Shown: positions 1-5,637 of the stretch, piece after piece
Layout of the letters: each line of letters starts with the position of its first letter
Numbering within the stretch: position 1 is the stretch's first letter
Origin: Solimonas sp966252075
GTDB taxonomy: Bacteria > Pseudomonadota > Gammaproteobacteria > Nevskiales > Nevskiaceae
Direction of reading: 5' to 3'
Length of the DNA: 8,074 nt
Assembly: GCA_966252075.1 (NCBI GenBank)
Contig: CBINNP010000162.1
Location: 1-8,074 of the forward strand
The notes under the pieces: generated by a model
Seen by the model: the letters and a program-made list of their open reading frames with translations, nothing else
Database searches by the model: none
What the model was told of the DNA's origin: nothing
Translations under genes and position numbers: made by a program

Positions 1-1181
1 ACGCGCTGACGCGCGCCAAGCTGCAGGACGAGATCGTGCGCATCTGGGAGATGGAGAAGAAGACCTGCGTGCTGATCACCAACGACGTCGACGAGGGCCT
101 GATGATGGCGGACCGCATCATCGCGCTCGACCCCGGTGTCGGCGGCGAGGGTGCGCGCTTCGGGCCGTCGTTCCGCATCGATCTGCCGCGGCCGCGCGAT
201 CGCCAGGCGATGAACCACGATCCGGAGTTCATCCGCCTGCGCAGCGAGGTCACGCAGTATCTGATGCAGGCCGGCGCGCGCGCCCGCGCCGCCACCGACA
301 GCACGGTCAGCGAACTCAAGCCGCACCTGCCGCTCGGCCGCGCCGGCCAGGCGCTGACGGCGGCCAACGACGAGCAGGGCGGGGCCGTGGCCTCGCCGCG
401 ACCGGAGCGCTATGTCGAGTTCTCGCAGATCTCCAAGATCTATCCTGGCCGCCAGGGGCCGGTGCGCGTGGTCGACGGCTTCGACCTGAAGATCCGCCAG
501 GGCGAGTTCATCTCGGTGATCGGCCACAGCGGCTGCGGCAAGTCGACGGTGCTGTCGATGATGGCCGGCCTCAACGACATCAGCGAGGGCGTGATCATCC
601 TCGACGGCCGGCAGATCGCCGGCGCCGGGCCCGATCGCGGCATCGTCTTCCAGGCGCCGAGCCTGGTGCCGTGGCTGAGCGCGCTCGACAACGTGATGCT
701 CGGCGTCAACCAGGTTTTCCCGCACATTGCGCGCAGCGAGCGCCTGGCCATTGCCGAGCACTACCTGGCGCGCGTGGGCCTCGGCGACGCGCGGCGCAAG
801 AAGGCGGCGGAGCTGTCCAACGGCATGAAGCAGCGCGTCGGCATCGCCCGCGCGTTCGCGCTGTCGCCCAAGCTGCTGCTGCTCGACGAGCCGTTCGGCA
901 TGCTCGACTCGCTGACCCGCTGGGAGCTGCAGGAGGTGCTGATGGACGTGTGGACGCGCACCCGGCTGACGGCGATGGTGGTCACCCACGATGTCGACGA
1001 AGCGATCCTGCTGGCCGACCGCGTGGTGATGATGACCAACGGGCCGAACGCCAGGGTCGGCAAGGTGCTGGACATCACGCTGCCGCGCCCGCGCAGCCGC
1101 AAGGCCCTGCTCGAACATCCGGACTATTACCGGCTGCGTGAGGAGCTGCTGAGCTTCCTGGCCGATTGCGACCGGCACTGA
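1..1181 (+). CDS. Nitrate/nitrite-type ABC transporter ATP-binding protein, tandem ATPase domains (5' partial)
   Basis: The frame is open from position 3, so the gene starts upstream of the window. The first ~50 codons are the end of one ATPase domain: the D-loop region (ALTRAKLQDE) and then ITNDVDEG, where the usual switch histidine is Asn. A linker of about 90 residues follows, and then a complete second ATPase domain (about 411-1100). That domain has Walker A GHSGCGKST (522-548), signature LSNGMKQR (813-836), Walker B LLLLDEPF (DE at 885-890) and switch VTHDVDEA (His at 987). Both domains end in a PRPR-x-R/HP-x2-Y/F-x-RLR-type tail seen in NrtC/NrtD/TauB/SsuB-like proteins. Known for the family: powers import of nitrate, nitrite, cyanate or related anions at the inner membrane together with an NrtB-type permease and an NrtA-type binding protein, presumably encoded upstream. 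Exact substrate is inferred, not shown. A GTG at 36 is only an internal codon. Confidence 0.9.
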   Translation, partial: ALTRAKLQDEIVRIWEMEKKTCVLITNDVDEGLMMADRIIALDPGVGGEGARFGPSFRIDLPRPRDRQAMNHDPEFIRLRSEVTQYLMQAGARARAATDSTVSELKPHLPLGRAGQALTAANDEQGGAVASPRPERYVEFSQISKIYPGRQGPVRVVDGFDLKIRQGEFISVIGHSGCGKSTVLSMMAGLNDISEGVIILDGRQIAGAGPDRGIVFQAPSLVPWLSALDNVMLGVNQVFPHIARSERLAIAEHYLARVGLGDARRKKAAELSNGMKQRVGIARAFALSPKLLLLDEPFGMLDSLTRWELQEVLMDVWTRTRLTAMVVTHDVDEAILLADRVVMMTNGPNARVGKVLDITLPRPRSRKALLEHPDYYRLREELLSFLADCDRH

Positions 1182-1223
1182 CGGGCCCGACGCGCACAGA
1201 TAAAAGCAGGAGCTGGAGGATGG

Positions 1224-1252
1224 GGCCGCCGGGCATCCGGCGGCCTTTTTTT
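1224..1252 (+). terminator. Intrinsic terminator after the ABC gene
   Basis: A perfect 9-bp stem (GGCCGCCGG / CCGGCGGCC) closes a GCAT tetraloop and is followed directly by seven T residues (1246-1252). It lies 42 bases after the ABC stop codon and separates the transporter transcript from the next operon, which has its own promoter. Confidence 0.93.
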
Positions 1253-1308
1253 GCGTCTGCCCGCCCACCGAGCCCGCCGGGACCGACTTTTTCCTACACC
1301 GCCTCGCC

Positions 1309-1329
1309 GCCTGCCACGACAAGGCAGGC
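1309..1329. promoter_or_regulatory. Perfect 7-bp inverted repeat upstream of sigma-54 promoter 1
   Basis: GCCTGCC (1309-1315) and GGCAGGC (1323-1329) flank the 7-nt spacer ACGACAA. It lies just upstream of the -24 element, so it is probably outside the transcript and more likely a protein-binding palindrome than an RNA hairpin. It does not match the classical NtrC site spacing. No second copy was found near the second sigma-54 promoter, so its role is unknown. Confidence 0.4.
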
Positions 1330-1337
1330 CGGTCAGA

Positions 1338-1353
1338 TGGCAGGGCTTTTGCG
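1338..1353 (+). promoter_or_regulatory. Candidate sigma-54 (-24/-12) promoter 1
   Basis: TGGCAGG-GCTT-TTGCG matches the sigma-54 consensus TGGCACG-N4-TTGCW with mismatches at the sixth and last bases. The invariant GG (1339-1340) and GC (1351-1352) are exactly 10 bases apart. Transcription would begin near 1364, upstream of the attenuator and the flavoprotein gene. The same arrangement recurs at 5508, which strengthens the call. Confidence 0.72.
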
Positions 1354-1394
1354 TAGGCTCAGGCTGACACCAGAGGGTGTTTTCACCCAGGTCA

Positions 1395-1413
1395 CCCGGA
1401 CAACGACGTCCAT
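1395..1413 (+). repeat. 19-nt leader element, copy 1
   Basis: CCCGGACAACGACGTCCAT is repeated exactly at 5570-5588. Both copies lie about 45-50 bases downstream of a -12 element and overlap the 5' arm of an intrinsic terminator. Identity stops right after the element although the downstream terminator arms differ in sequence, so the shared piece appears to be under selection as a regulatory element rather than a recent duplication of a larger region. Confidence 0.85.
1398..1411 (+). promoter_or_regulatory. Candidate ANTAR-type antiterminator hairpin, leader 1
   Basis: GGAC-AACGAC-GTCC forms a 4-bp stem with a hexaloop carrying A at loop position 1 and G at position 4, the signature of RNA hairpins bound by ANTAR-domain antiterminators such as NasR/NasT (established family knowledge). 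Its 3' arm (1408-1411) is also the base of the terminator stem, so the two structures are mutually exclusive. The motif normally has a second, upstream hexaloop hairpin. The best candidate here is ACACC-AGAG-GGTGT (1367-1380), which has only a 4-nt loop, so the assignment is incomplete. Confidence 0.5.
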
Positions 1414-1441
1414 CGCTGCGCGAGCGGCGGTGGACTTTTTT
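1408..1441 (+). terminator. Attenuator terminator upstream of the flavoprotein gene
   Basis: GTCCATCGCTGC (1408-1419) pairs fully with GCGGCGGTGGAC (1424-1435), 12 bp including two G-U wobbles, around a GCGA (GNRA) tetraloop, followed by six T residues (1436-1441). It lies between sigma-54 promoter 1 and the likely start codon at 1470, so it should stop transcription before the gene unless the hexaloop hairpin at 1398-1411 is stabilised. Confidence 0.85.
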
Positions 1442-1469
1442 GTGCGCGATTCACCCAGGCGAGCGAAAT

Positions 1470-3443
1470 TTGGACAGTTTGGACACAGGACAGCAGGCGG
1501 CAGCGCCGGTCGTCGTGGTCGGCTGCGGACCGGCCGGCATCGCTTTTGCGCGCGAGCTGCGTCGGCGCCAGCCGCAGCGGCCGATCACCCTGTTCGGCGC
1601 CGAAGGCTACGCGCCGTACGACCGCGTGAAGATCTCCTCGGCCCTGGCCGGCGAGCTGCCATGGACGGCGCTGAGCGCTGGCGCCGGCCTGCCCGACGAC
1701 GCGCAGACGCGGACACACTACGGCACCGCGGTGACGGCGATCGACCGCGCGCAGCGCTGCATCGTCGACGGCCGCGGCCAGCGCCATGCGTATTCGGTGC
1801 TGGTGCTGGCCACCGGCTCGTCGGCGCATCGCCCGCAGATCGCCGGCATCGAGCGCGCCGGCGTCTTCACCTTCCGCCATCTCGACGACGCGCAGCGGCT
1901 GATCGCCCGGCGCGTGCGCTCGCGCCGTACGGTAGTGCTCGGCGGCGGCCTGCTCGGCCTGGAAGCGGCGCGGGCGATGCGGCGCTTCCATACCGGCATC
2001 ACGGTCGTCGAACACGCCCAGCGGCTGATGCCGCGCCAGCTCGACGACGAAGCCGCCGCGCTGTTGCGCCGCGAGGTCGAGAGGCTGGGCATCGAGGTCA
2101 TCACCGGCGACGGCGTCGTCGCCATCGACGGTCGCGAGGCGGTCGAGTCGCTGCAGTTGCGCAGCGGCCGCCGGCTCGACTGCGACACCCTGATCGTCGC
2201 CACCGGCATCGTCCCCAACGTGCGGCTGGCACTGGCGGCGCAGCTGCCGATCGGCCGCGGCATCAAGGTCGACGATCAGCTGCGCAGCGCCGATCCGCAG
2301 ATCTTCGCGATCGGCGAATGCGCCGAGCATCGCGGCCTCGTCTACGGCCTGGTGGCGCCCTGCCTGGAGCAGGCCGCGGTGGCCGCCGGCGCCGTCGCCG
2401 GCGAAGCGGTGCAGTACGCCGGCTCGCTGACCGCCACCAAGCTCAAGGTGCTGGGCACCGCGGTGTTCAGCGCCGGGCAGACGCCGGAGCAGCTGCCGGC
2501 GGGTGCCGCGCGAAGCATCTGCCACCGCAATCGCAACGATGCGACGTACCGGCAGCTGCTGCTGCAGCGCGGCCGCCTGATCGGCGCGATGGCGGTCGGC
2601 GACTGGCCGGAAAGCGCGCTGCTGCTCGACGCCGTGCAGCGCGGCGAACGCATCGGCCTGTGGCGGCGCTGGCGCTTCTCGCGCAGCGGCCGGCTGTGGA
2701 GCCAGGCGCAGGGCCAATCGGTGACGGCCTGGCCGGACGGCGCGATCGTCTGCAACTGTGCCGGTGTCAGCCGCGGTACGCTCGGCGCCGCGATCCGCGG
2801 CGGCTGCGCGACACGGCAGGCGCTGGCCGCCTGCACGCGCGCCTCCACCGTCTGCGGCTCCTGCGCCCCCTTGCTCGATGAACTGCTCGGCCAGCGCAGC
2901 CCGCCGGTCGCCGCCTGGGGCTCGCGCTGGCTGCTGGCGCTGGGCGTGCTGGCGGCGCTCGCCGGCCTGCTGCTGGCGCTGCTGCCGGGCCTGCCATACG
3001 CGACGCACTGGCCGCTGGCCGGCGCGCGCTGGGACCGCCTGTGGTTCGACGCCACGCTCAAGCAGCTCAGCGGCTTCAGCCTGATGGGCCTGGCCGTCGC
3101 CGGCCTCGCGGTGTCGCTGCGCAAGCGCTGGCCGCGCTGGCGATGGGGCCGCTTCGCGCTGTGGCGCAACCTGCATGCCCTGATCGGCACGCTGCTGCTG
3201 GCGCTGCTGGTGGCGCACACCGGCGGCCGCGCCGGCCATGGCCTCAATGCGGCGCTGTCGATGGTGTTCGTGCTGCTGGCGATCGCCGGCGCGGCGGCCG
3301 GCGCCCTGATCGCCGTCGAGCACCGGCTGGCGCCGGCACGCGCCAAACGGCTGCGCGGCCAGCTGGGCTGGCTGCACATCCTGGCGTTCTGGCCGCTGCC
3401 GGCGCTGCTGGCCTTTCACGTCCTGAAAACCTACTACTTCTGA
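1470..3443 (+). CDS. NirB-like FAD/NAD(P)H oxidoreductase with BFD [2Fe-2S] domain fused to a diheme-b-like membrane domain
   Basis: Taken from TTG 1470 (657 aa), because the upstream GTG 1377 lies before the attenuator terminator; AGGCGAG at 1457-1463 is a plausible ribosome site. TTG 1479 is an alternative. Residues 14-23 hold the FAD motif VVVVGCGPAG, about 155-165 the NAD(P) motif GGGLLGLE, and further on ATGIVPN and FAIGECAEH, as in NirB and rubredoxin reductases. Cysteines 428, 430, 462 and 465 form the CxC-x31-CxxC of a BFD-type 2Fe-2S domain. Where NirB continues into sirohaem domains, this protein has five hydrophobic segments (about 487-510, 533-552, 568-586, 592-616, 634-657). Helices 3 and 5 carry His569/583 and His636/650, each pair 14 apart, the spacing of two b-haem ligand pairs in NOX/ferric-reductase-like proteins. 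Inferred role: cytosolic NAD(P)H oxidation coupled to transmembrane electron transfer to the cytochrome encoded 13 bases downstream. Confidence 0.85.
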   Translation: MDSLDTGQQAAAPVVVVGCGPAGIAFARELRRRQPQRPITLFGAEGYAPYDRVKISSALAGELPWTALSAGAGLPDDAQTRTHYGTAVTAIDRAQRCIVDGRGQRHAYSVLVLATGSSAHRPQIAGIERAGVFTFRHLDDAQRLIARRVRSRRTVVLGGGLLGLEAARAMRRFHTGITVVEHAQRLMPRQLDDEAAALLRREVERLGIEVITGDGVVAIDGREAVESLQLRSGRRLDCDTLIVATGIVPNVRLALAAQLPIGRGIKVDDQLRSADPQIFAIGECAEHRGLVYGLVAPCLEQAAVAAGAVAGEAVQYAGSLTATKLKVLGTAVFSAGQTPEQLPAGAARSICHRNRNDATYRQLLLQRGRLIGAMAVGDWPESALLLDAVQRGERIGLWRRWRFSRSGRLWSQAQGQSVTAWPDGAIVCNCAGVSRGTLGAAIRGGCATRQALAACTRASTVCGSCAPLLDELLGQRSPPVAAWGSRWLLALGVLAALAGLLLALLPGLPYATHWPLAGARWDRLWFDATLKQLSGFSLMGLAVAGLAVSLRKRWPRWRWGRFALWRNLHALIGTLLLALLVAHTGGRAGHGLNAALSMVFVLLAIAGAAAGALIAVEHRLAPARAKRLRGQLGWLHILAFWPLPALLAFHVLKTYYF

Positions 3444-3456
3444 GCGCCGCCGGCCG

Positions 3457-4815
3457 ATGACACGCAAGACCCGCTGGTGGTTGCTGGGCTGGACGCTGCT
3501 GAGCCTGGCGCTTGCCGCCGGCCTGCTGCTGGTGCTGCTGCGACCGGCGCCGACGCCGCTGCGCAGCCTGTTCACGCCGGGGCCGATGACGCAGGGGCAT
3601 CACGGCATCGAGCTGGCCTGTGACGCCTGCCACACGCAGAAGTTCGGCGGCGGGCCGGTGCTGCAGCAGGCCTGCGTCAACTGCCACGGCGCGGCGCTGG
3701 CGGACGCCGACGACTCGCATCCGAAAGCCAAGTTCAGCGATCCGCGCAACGCCGATCGCCTCAAGGTCATCGACGCCCGGCAATGCCTCAGCTGCCACGT
3801 CGAGCACCGCCCGGAAATGACCGGCGCGATGGGCGTCACCGTGCCGCAGGACTTCTGCTATGGCTGCCACGCCGAGATCGGCCAGGAGCGGCCGACACAC
3901 AAGGACTTCAAGTTCGACAGCTGCGCCAGCGCCGGCTGCCACAACTTCCACGACAATCGCGCGCTCTACGAGGATTTCCTGCTCAAGCACCTGCATGAGC
4001 CCTCGCTACTGGAAAAGCGGCAGCTGCAGGCGCGCGACTTCGACACGCGCTGGGTCGCCACGCACGGCGCCAAGCTGCTCACCACGCCCGATCACGGCGG
4101 CGCCGATCCGGCGACGCTGCGCGACTGGCTGGAAACCGCGCACGCGCAGGCCGGCGTCAACTGCACGGCCTGCCATGCGCCGCAGAAGCAGTCCTGGACC
4201 GACCGGCCGCCGCCGCAAGCCTGCAAGAACTGCCATGCCCGCGAGGTCGAAGGCTTCTTCGGCGGCAAGCACGGCATGCGCGAGGCCGCCGGCCTGCCGG
4301 CGATGACACCGGCGCAGGCGCGGCTGCCGATGCAGCCCGAGGCCGCGCATCGCCAGCTCGGCTGCGGCAGCTGCCACGGCGCGCACCGCTTCGACACGCG
4401 CAGCGCTGCGGTCGACAGCTGCCTGGGCTGCCACGCCGACCGTCACAGCCTGGCCTTCAAGGATTCACCGCATTTCAAGCTCTGGCAGCGCGAGCAGGCC
4501 GGCGAGCTGCCGGCCGGCAGCGGCGTCAGCTGCGCCAGCTGCCACCTGCCGCGACTGGCCGAGGATCACGGCGGGCAGATCGAAGTCCGCGTCGAGCACA
4601 ACCAGAACGTGACCTTGCAGCCCAACGAAAAGATGCTGCGTCCGGTCTGCATGCAATGCCACGGCCTCGGCTTTGCGATCGACGCGCTGGCCGACCGCGA
4701 GCTGATCGGGCGCAATTTCCGCGGCGCACCGGCGGCGCACATCCCGTCACTGGACATGGCCAAGCGCGCTTTCGATGCCGATCAGTCGCGCCGCGAGAGC
4801 GGCAGCAAGCCATGA
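3457..4815 (+). CDS. Membrane-anchored multihaem (eleven-motif) c-type cytochrome
   Basis: 452 aa. Residues 7-28 form one hydrophobic segment after a basic N-terminus, an uncleaved anchor or signal, with the rest in the periplasm. Haem-binding motifs begin at Cys 55, 73, 110, 134, 156, 236, 256, 303, 322, 359 and 398. Ten are CxxCH; the one at 156 is CASAGCH, a CX4CH motif. There is no CxxCK, so it is not a typical NrfA. The stretch 170-230 is haem-free and splits the protein into a five-haem N-terminal and a six-haem C-terminal part. Annotation pipelines would probably call it cytochrome c3 family. It follows the flavoprotein gene by 13 bases without a terminator, so the two are probably co-transcribed, and it is the obvious redox partner. 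Whether it has a catalytic site (for example nitrite or hydroxylamine reduction) or only carries electrons cannot be told from sequence alone. Confidence 0.88.
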   Translation: MTRKTRWWLLGWTLLSLALAAGLLLVLLRPAPTPLRSLFTPGPMTQGHHGIELACDACHTQKFGGGPVLQQACVNCHGAALADADDSHPKAKFSDPRNADRLKVIDARQCLSCHVEHRPEMTGAMGVTVPQDFCYGCHAEIGQERPTHKDFKFDSCASAGCHNFHDNRALYEDFLLKHLHEPSLLEKRQLQARDFDTRWVATHGAKLLTTPDHGGADPATLRDWLETAHAQAGVNCTACHAPQKQSWTDRPPPQACKNCHAREVEGFFGGKHGMREAAGLPAMTPAQARLPMQPEAAHRQLGCGSCHGAHRFDTRSAAVDSCLGCHADRHSLAFKDSPHFKLWQREQAGELPAGSGVSCASCHLPRLAEDHGGQIEVRVEHNQNVTLQPNEKMLRPVCMQCHGLGFAIDALADRELIGRNFRGAPAAHIPSLDMAKRAFDADQSRRESGSKP

Positions 4816-5041
4816 ATCTGCAGCGATCGGGCGTCTGCGCATCGCCAAAGGCGGCGCCATGCTGCATCATCACGTGCGACGCAAGCTTTATGGTCTGCGC
4901 GGCACGACGCGGTCGCCGCGTGGCGGCATCGGTACGAGAAGTAAGACGAGATGAAGGCAGCGGTGGATGACAAGGCGGCAGCAAGCTCCGGCACAGCGAT
5001 GGCCGGAAGCCAGCCCTGAACCCCTCCGGCGATACGCCAAG
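4816..5041. other. Intergenic stretch between cytochrome and globin genes, no convincing gene
   Basis: Holds two weak short reading frames. One starts at ATG 4812, overlapping the cytochrome stop as ATGA, and ends at 4970 (52 aa, cysteine- and arginine-rich, unrecognised). The other runs 4951-5019 (22 aa), with AAGACGAG just upstream. A perfect inverted repeat ACGCGG-TCG-CCGCGT lies at 4907-4921. No -24/-12 element and no intrinsic terminator were seen, so the globin gene may be read from the upstream operon or from an unrecognised promoter. Confidence 0.4.
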
Positions 5042-5446
5042 ATGACGCCCCAACAAATCCTTTTGCTGCGTGCCAGCTGGGCCCGCCTCGACGCCGAGCA
5101 GGACGCGGTGGCGGCAGCGTTCTATGACCGCCTGTTCAAGCTCGATCCGCAGCTGCAACGGCTGTTCCGCGGCGACATGCACGCGCAGGGGCGCAAACTG
5201 ATGCAGATGATCGGCGCCGCGCTGCGCGGCCTCGACGAACTCGACCAGCTGCTGCCGGTGGTCCGCGGCCTGGGTGCACGTCATGCCTCGTACGGAACGG
5301 TCGCGGCGCACTACGGCATCGTCGGCTCGGCACTGCTGTGGGCGCTCGGCGAGCAGCTCGATCAGGAGTTCACGCCGGAAGTCGAAGCGGCCTGGACCGA
5401 GTTCTACACCCTGATCGCCAACAACATGCAGGGCCAGTCCGGCTAG
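5042..5446 (+). CDS. Single-domain bacterial globin
   Basis: 134 aa from ATG 5042. The frame is open further back to ATG 4967, but the globin fold starts at MTPQQILLL, and 134 aa matches the usual 130-150 aa of this family. Aligned by eye with Vitreoscilla haemoglobin: Tyr28 (B10, in FYDRLF), Phe42 (CD1 region, LFRGD), Gln49 (E7 region) and proximal His81 (F8, in GARHASYG). There is no attached FAD/NAD reductase domain, so it is not a flavohaemoglobin and needs an external electron donor. Related single-domain globins (for example Bradyrhizobium Bjgb) sit in nitrate-assimilation loci and protect against NO formed from nitrite, working with a separate flavoprotein. By context the same role is inferred here. 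No strong ribosome site is visible before 5042. Confidence 0.85.
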   Translation: MTPQQILLLRASWARLDAEQDAVAAAFYDRLFKLDPQLQRLFRGDMHAQGRKLMQMIGAALRGLDELDQLLPVVRGLGARHASYGTVAAHYGIVGSALLWALGEQLDQEFTPEVEAAWTEFYTLIANNMQGQSG

Positions 5447-5471
5447 GGCCTGTTCCGCGGGCACAGCCCTG

Positions 5472-5493
5472 GGCGCCCGGCGTGCCGGGCGCC
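5472..5493. other. 9-bp GC hairpin after the globin gene
   Basis: GGCGCCCGG and CCGGGCGCC flank the loop CGTG, 25 bases after the globin stop. No T-run follows, so it is not a standard intrinsic terminator. It could protect the mRNA 3' end, assist Rho-dependent termination, or be a palindromic binding site just upstream of sigma-54 promoter 2. Confidence 0.45.
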
Positions 5494-5507
5494 GCCGCGC
5501 GCGGCGA

Positions 5508-5523
5508 TGGCACATCGCTTGCT
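5508..5523 (+). promoter_or_regulatory. Strong candidate sigma-54 (-24/-12) promoter 2
   Basis: TGGCACA-TCGC-TTGCT matches TGGCACG-N4-TTGCW at all but one consensus base, with GG (5509-5510) and GC (5521-5522) exactly 10 bases apart. The predicted start is near 5534, upstream of the second attenuator and the histidine kinase gene. Confidence 0.83.
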
Positions 5524-5569
5524 TTGTCTTAGCACGCTCGCCGCGCCGTCCGGCGCGACGATTGTTTTC

Positions 5570-5588
5570 CCCGGACAACGACGTCCAT
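5570..5588 (+). repeat. 19-nt leader element, copy 2
   Basis: Exact copy of 1395-1413, again between a sigma-54 promoter and the first gene of an operon and again overlapping the 5' arm of an intrinsic terminator. Confidence 0.85.
5573..5586 (+). promoter_or_regulatory. Candidate ANTAR-type antiterminator hairpin, leader 2
   Basis: Same GGAC-AACGAC-GTCC hairpin (hexaloop A1, G4) as in leader 1. The upstream hairpin that could serve as the first stem-loop is CGCGCC-GTCC-GGCGCG (5542-5557), but its loop does not fit the A1/G4 rule. GTCCGG at 5548-5553 can instead pair with CCGGAC at 5571-5576, which would disrupt the hexaloop hairpin, giving a possible third conformation. Confidence 0.5.
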
Positions 5589-5625
5589 GCAGCGGCTTCG
5601 CAGCCGCGTCATGGGCGTTTTTTTT
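5581..5625 (+). terminator. Attenuator terminator upstream of the kinase gene
   Basis: ACGTCCATG (5581-5589) pairs with CATGGGCGT (5610-5618) with one G-U pair, enclosing an inner perfect hairpin GCGGCT-TCGC-AGCCGC (5592-5607). Eight T residues (5618-5625) follow. The outer 5' arm takes in the 3' arm of the hexaloop hairpin, so antiterminator and terminator cannot coexist. It lies just before the kinase start at 5638. Confidence 0.85.
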
Positions 5626-5637
5626 GGCTCGCGTTCC

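Noticed and set aside
1398..1411. Guanidine-II (mini-ykkC) riboswitch reading of the hairpin
   Set aside because: That class needs paired hairpins with ACGR tetraloops closed by C-G pairs. This loop is six bases, and no matching second hairpin is present.
1377..1469. Upstream GTG start for the flavoprotein
   Set aside because: It would place the start codon before the attenuator terminator (1408-1441), and the added residues do not resemble flavoprotein N-termini.
1166..2881. Plus-strand frame of 571 aa overlapping the flavoprotein gene
   Set aside because: It is Arg/Ala-rich, runs through two intrinsic terminators, and overlaps a gene with clear cofactor motifs in another frame.
1392..3575. 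Long minus-strand open frame (727 aa) opposite the flavoprotein gene
   Set aside because: It is antisense to a clear FAD/BFD protein, has a low-complexity Ala/Arg/Gln-rich translation with no motif, and follows from high GC removing stop codons.
4967..5041. N-terminal extension of the globin from ATG 4967
   Set aside because: It adds 25 Pro/Arg/Gln-rich residues not expected in single-domain globins. The conserved fold starts at 5042.
5587..5637. Upstream ATG start for the histidine kinase
   Set aside because: The codons would be the terminator stem and T-run themselves. The ATG at 5638 lies downstream of the terminator.
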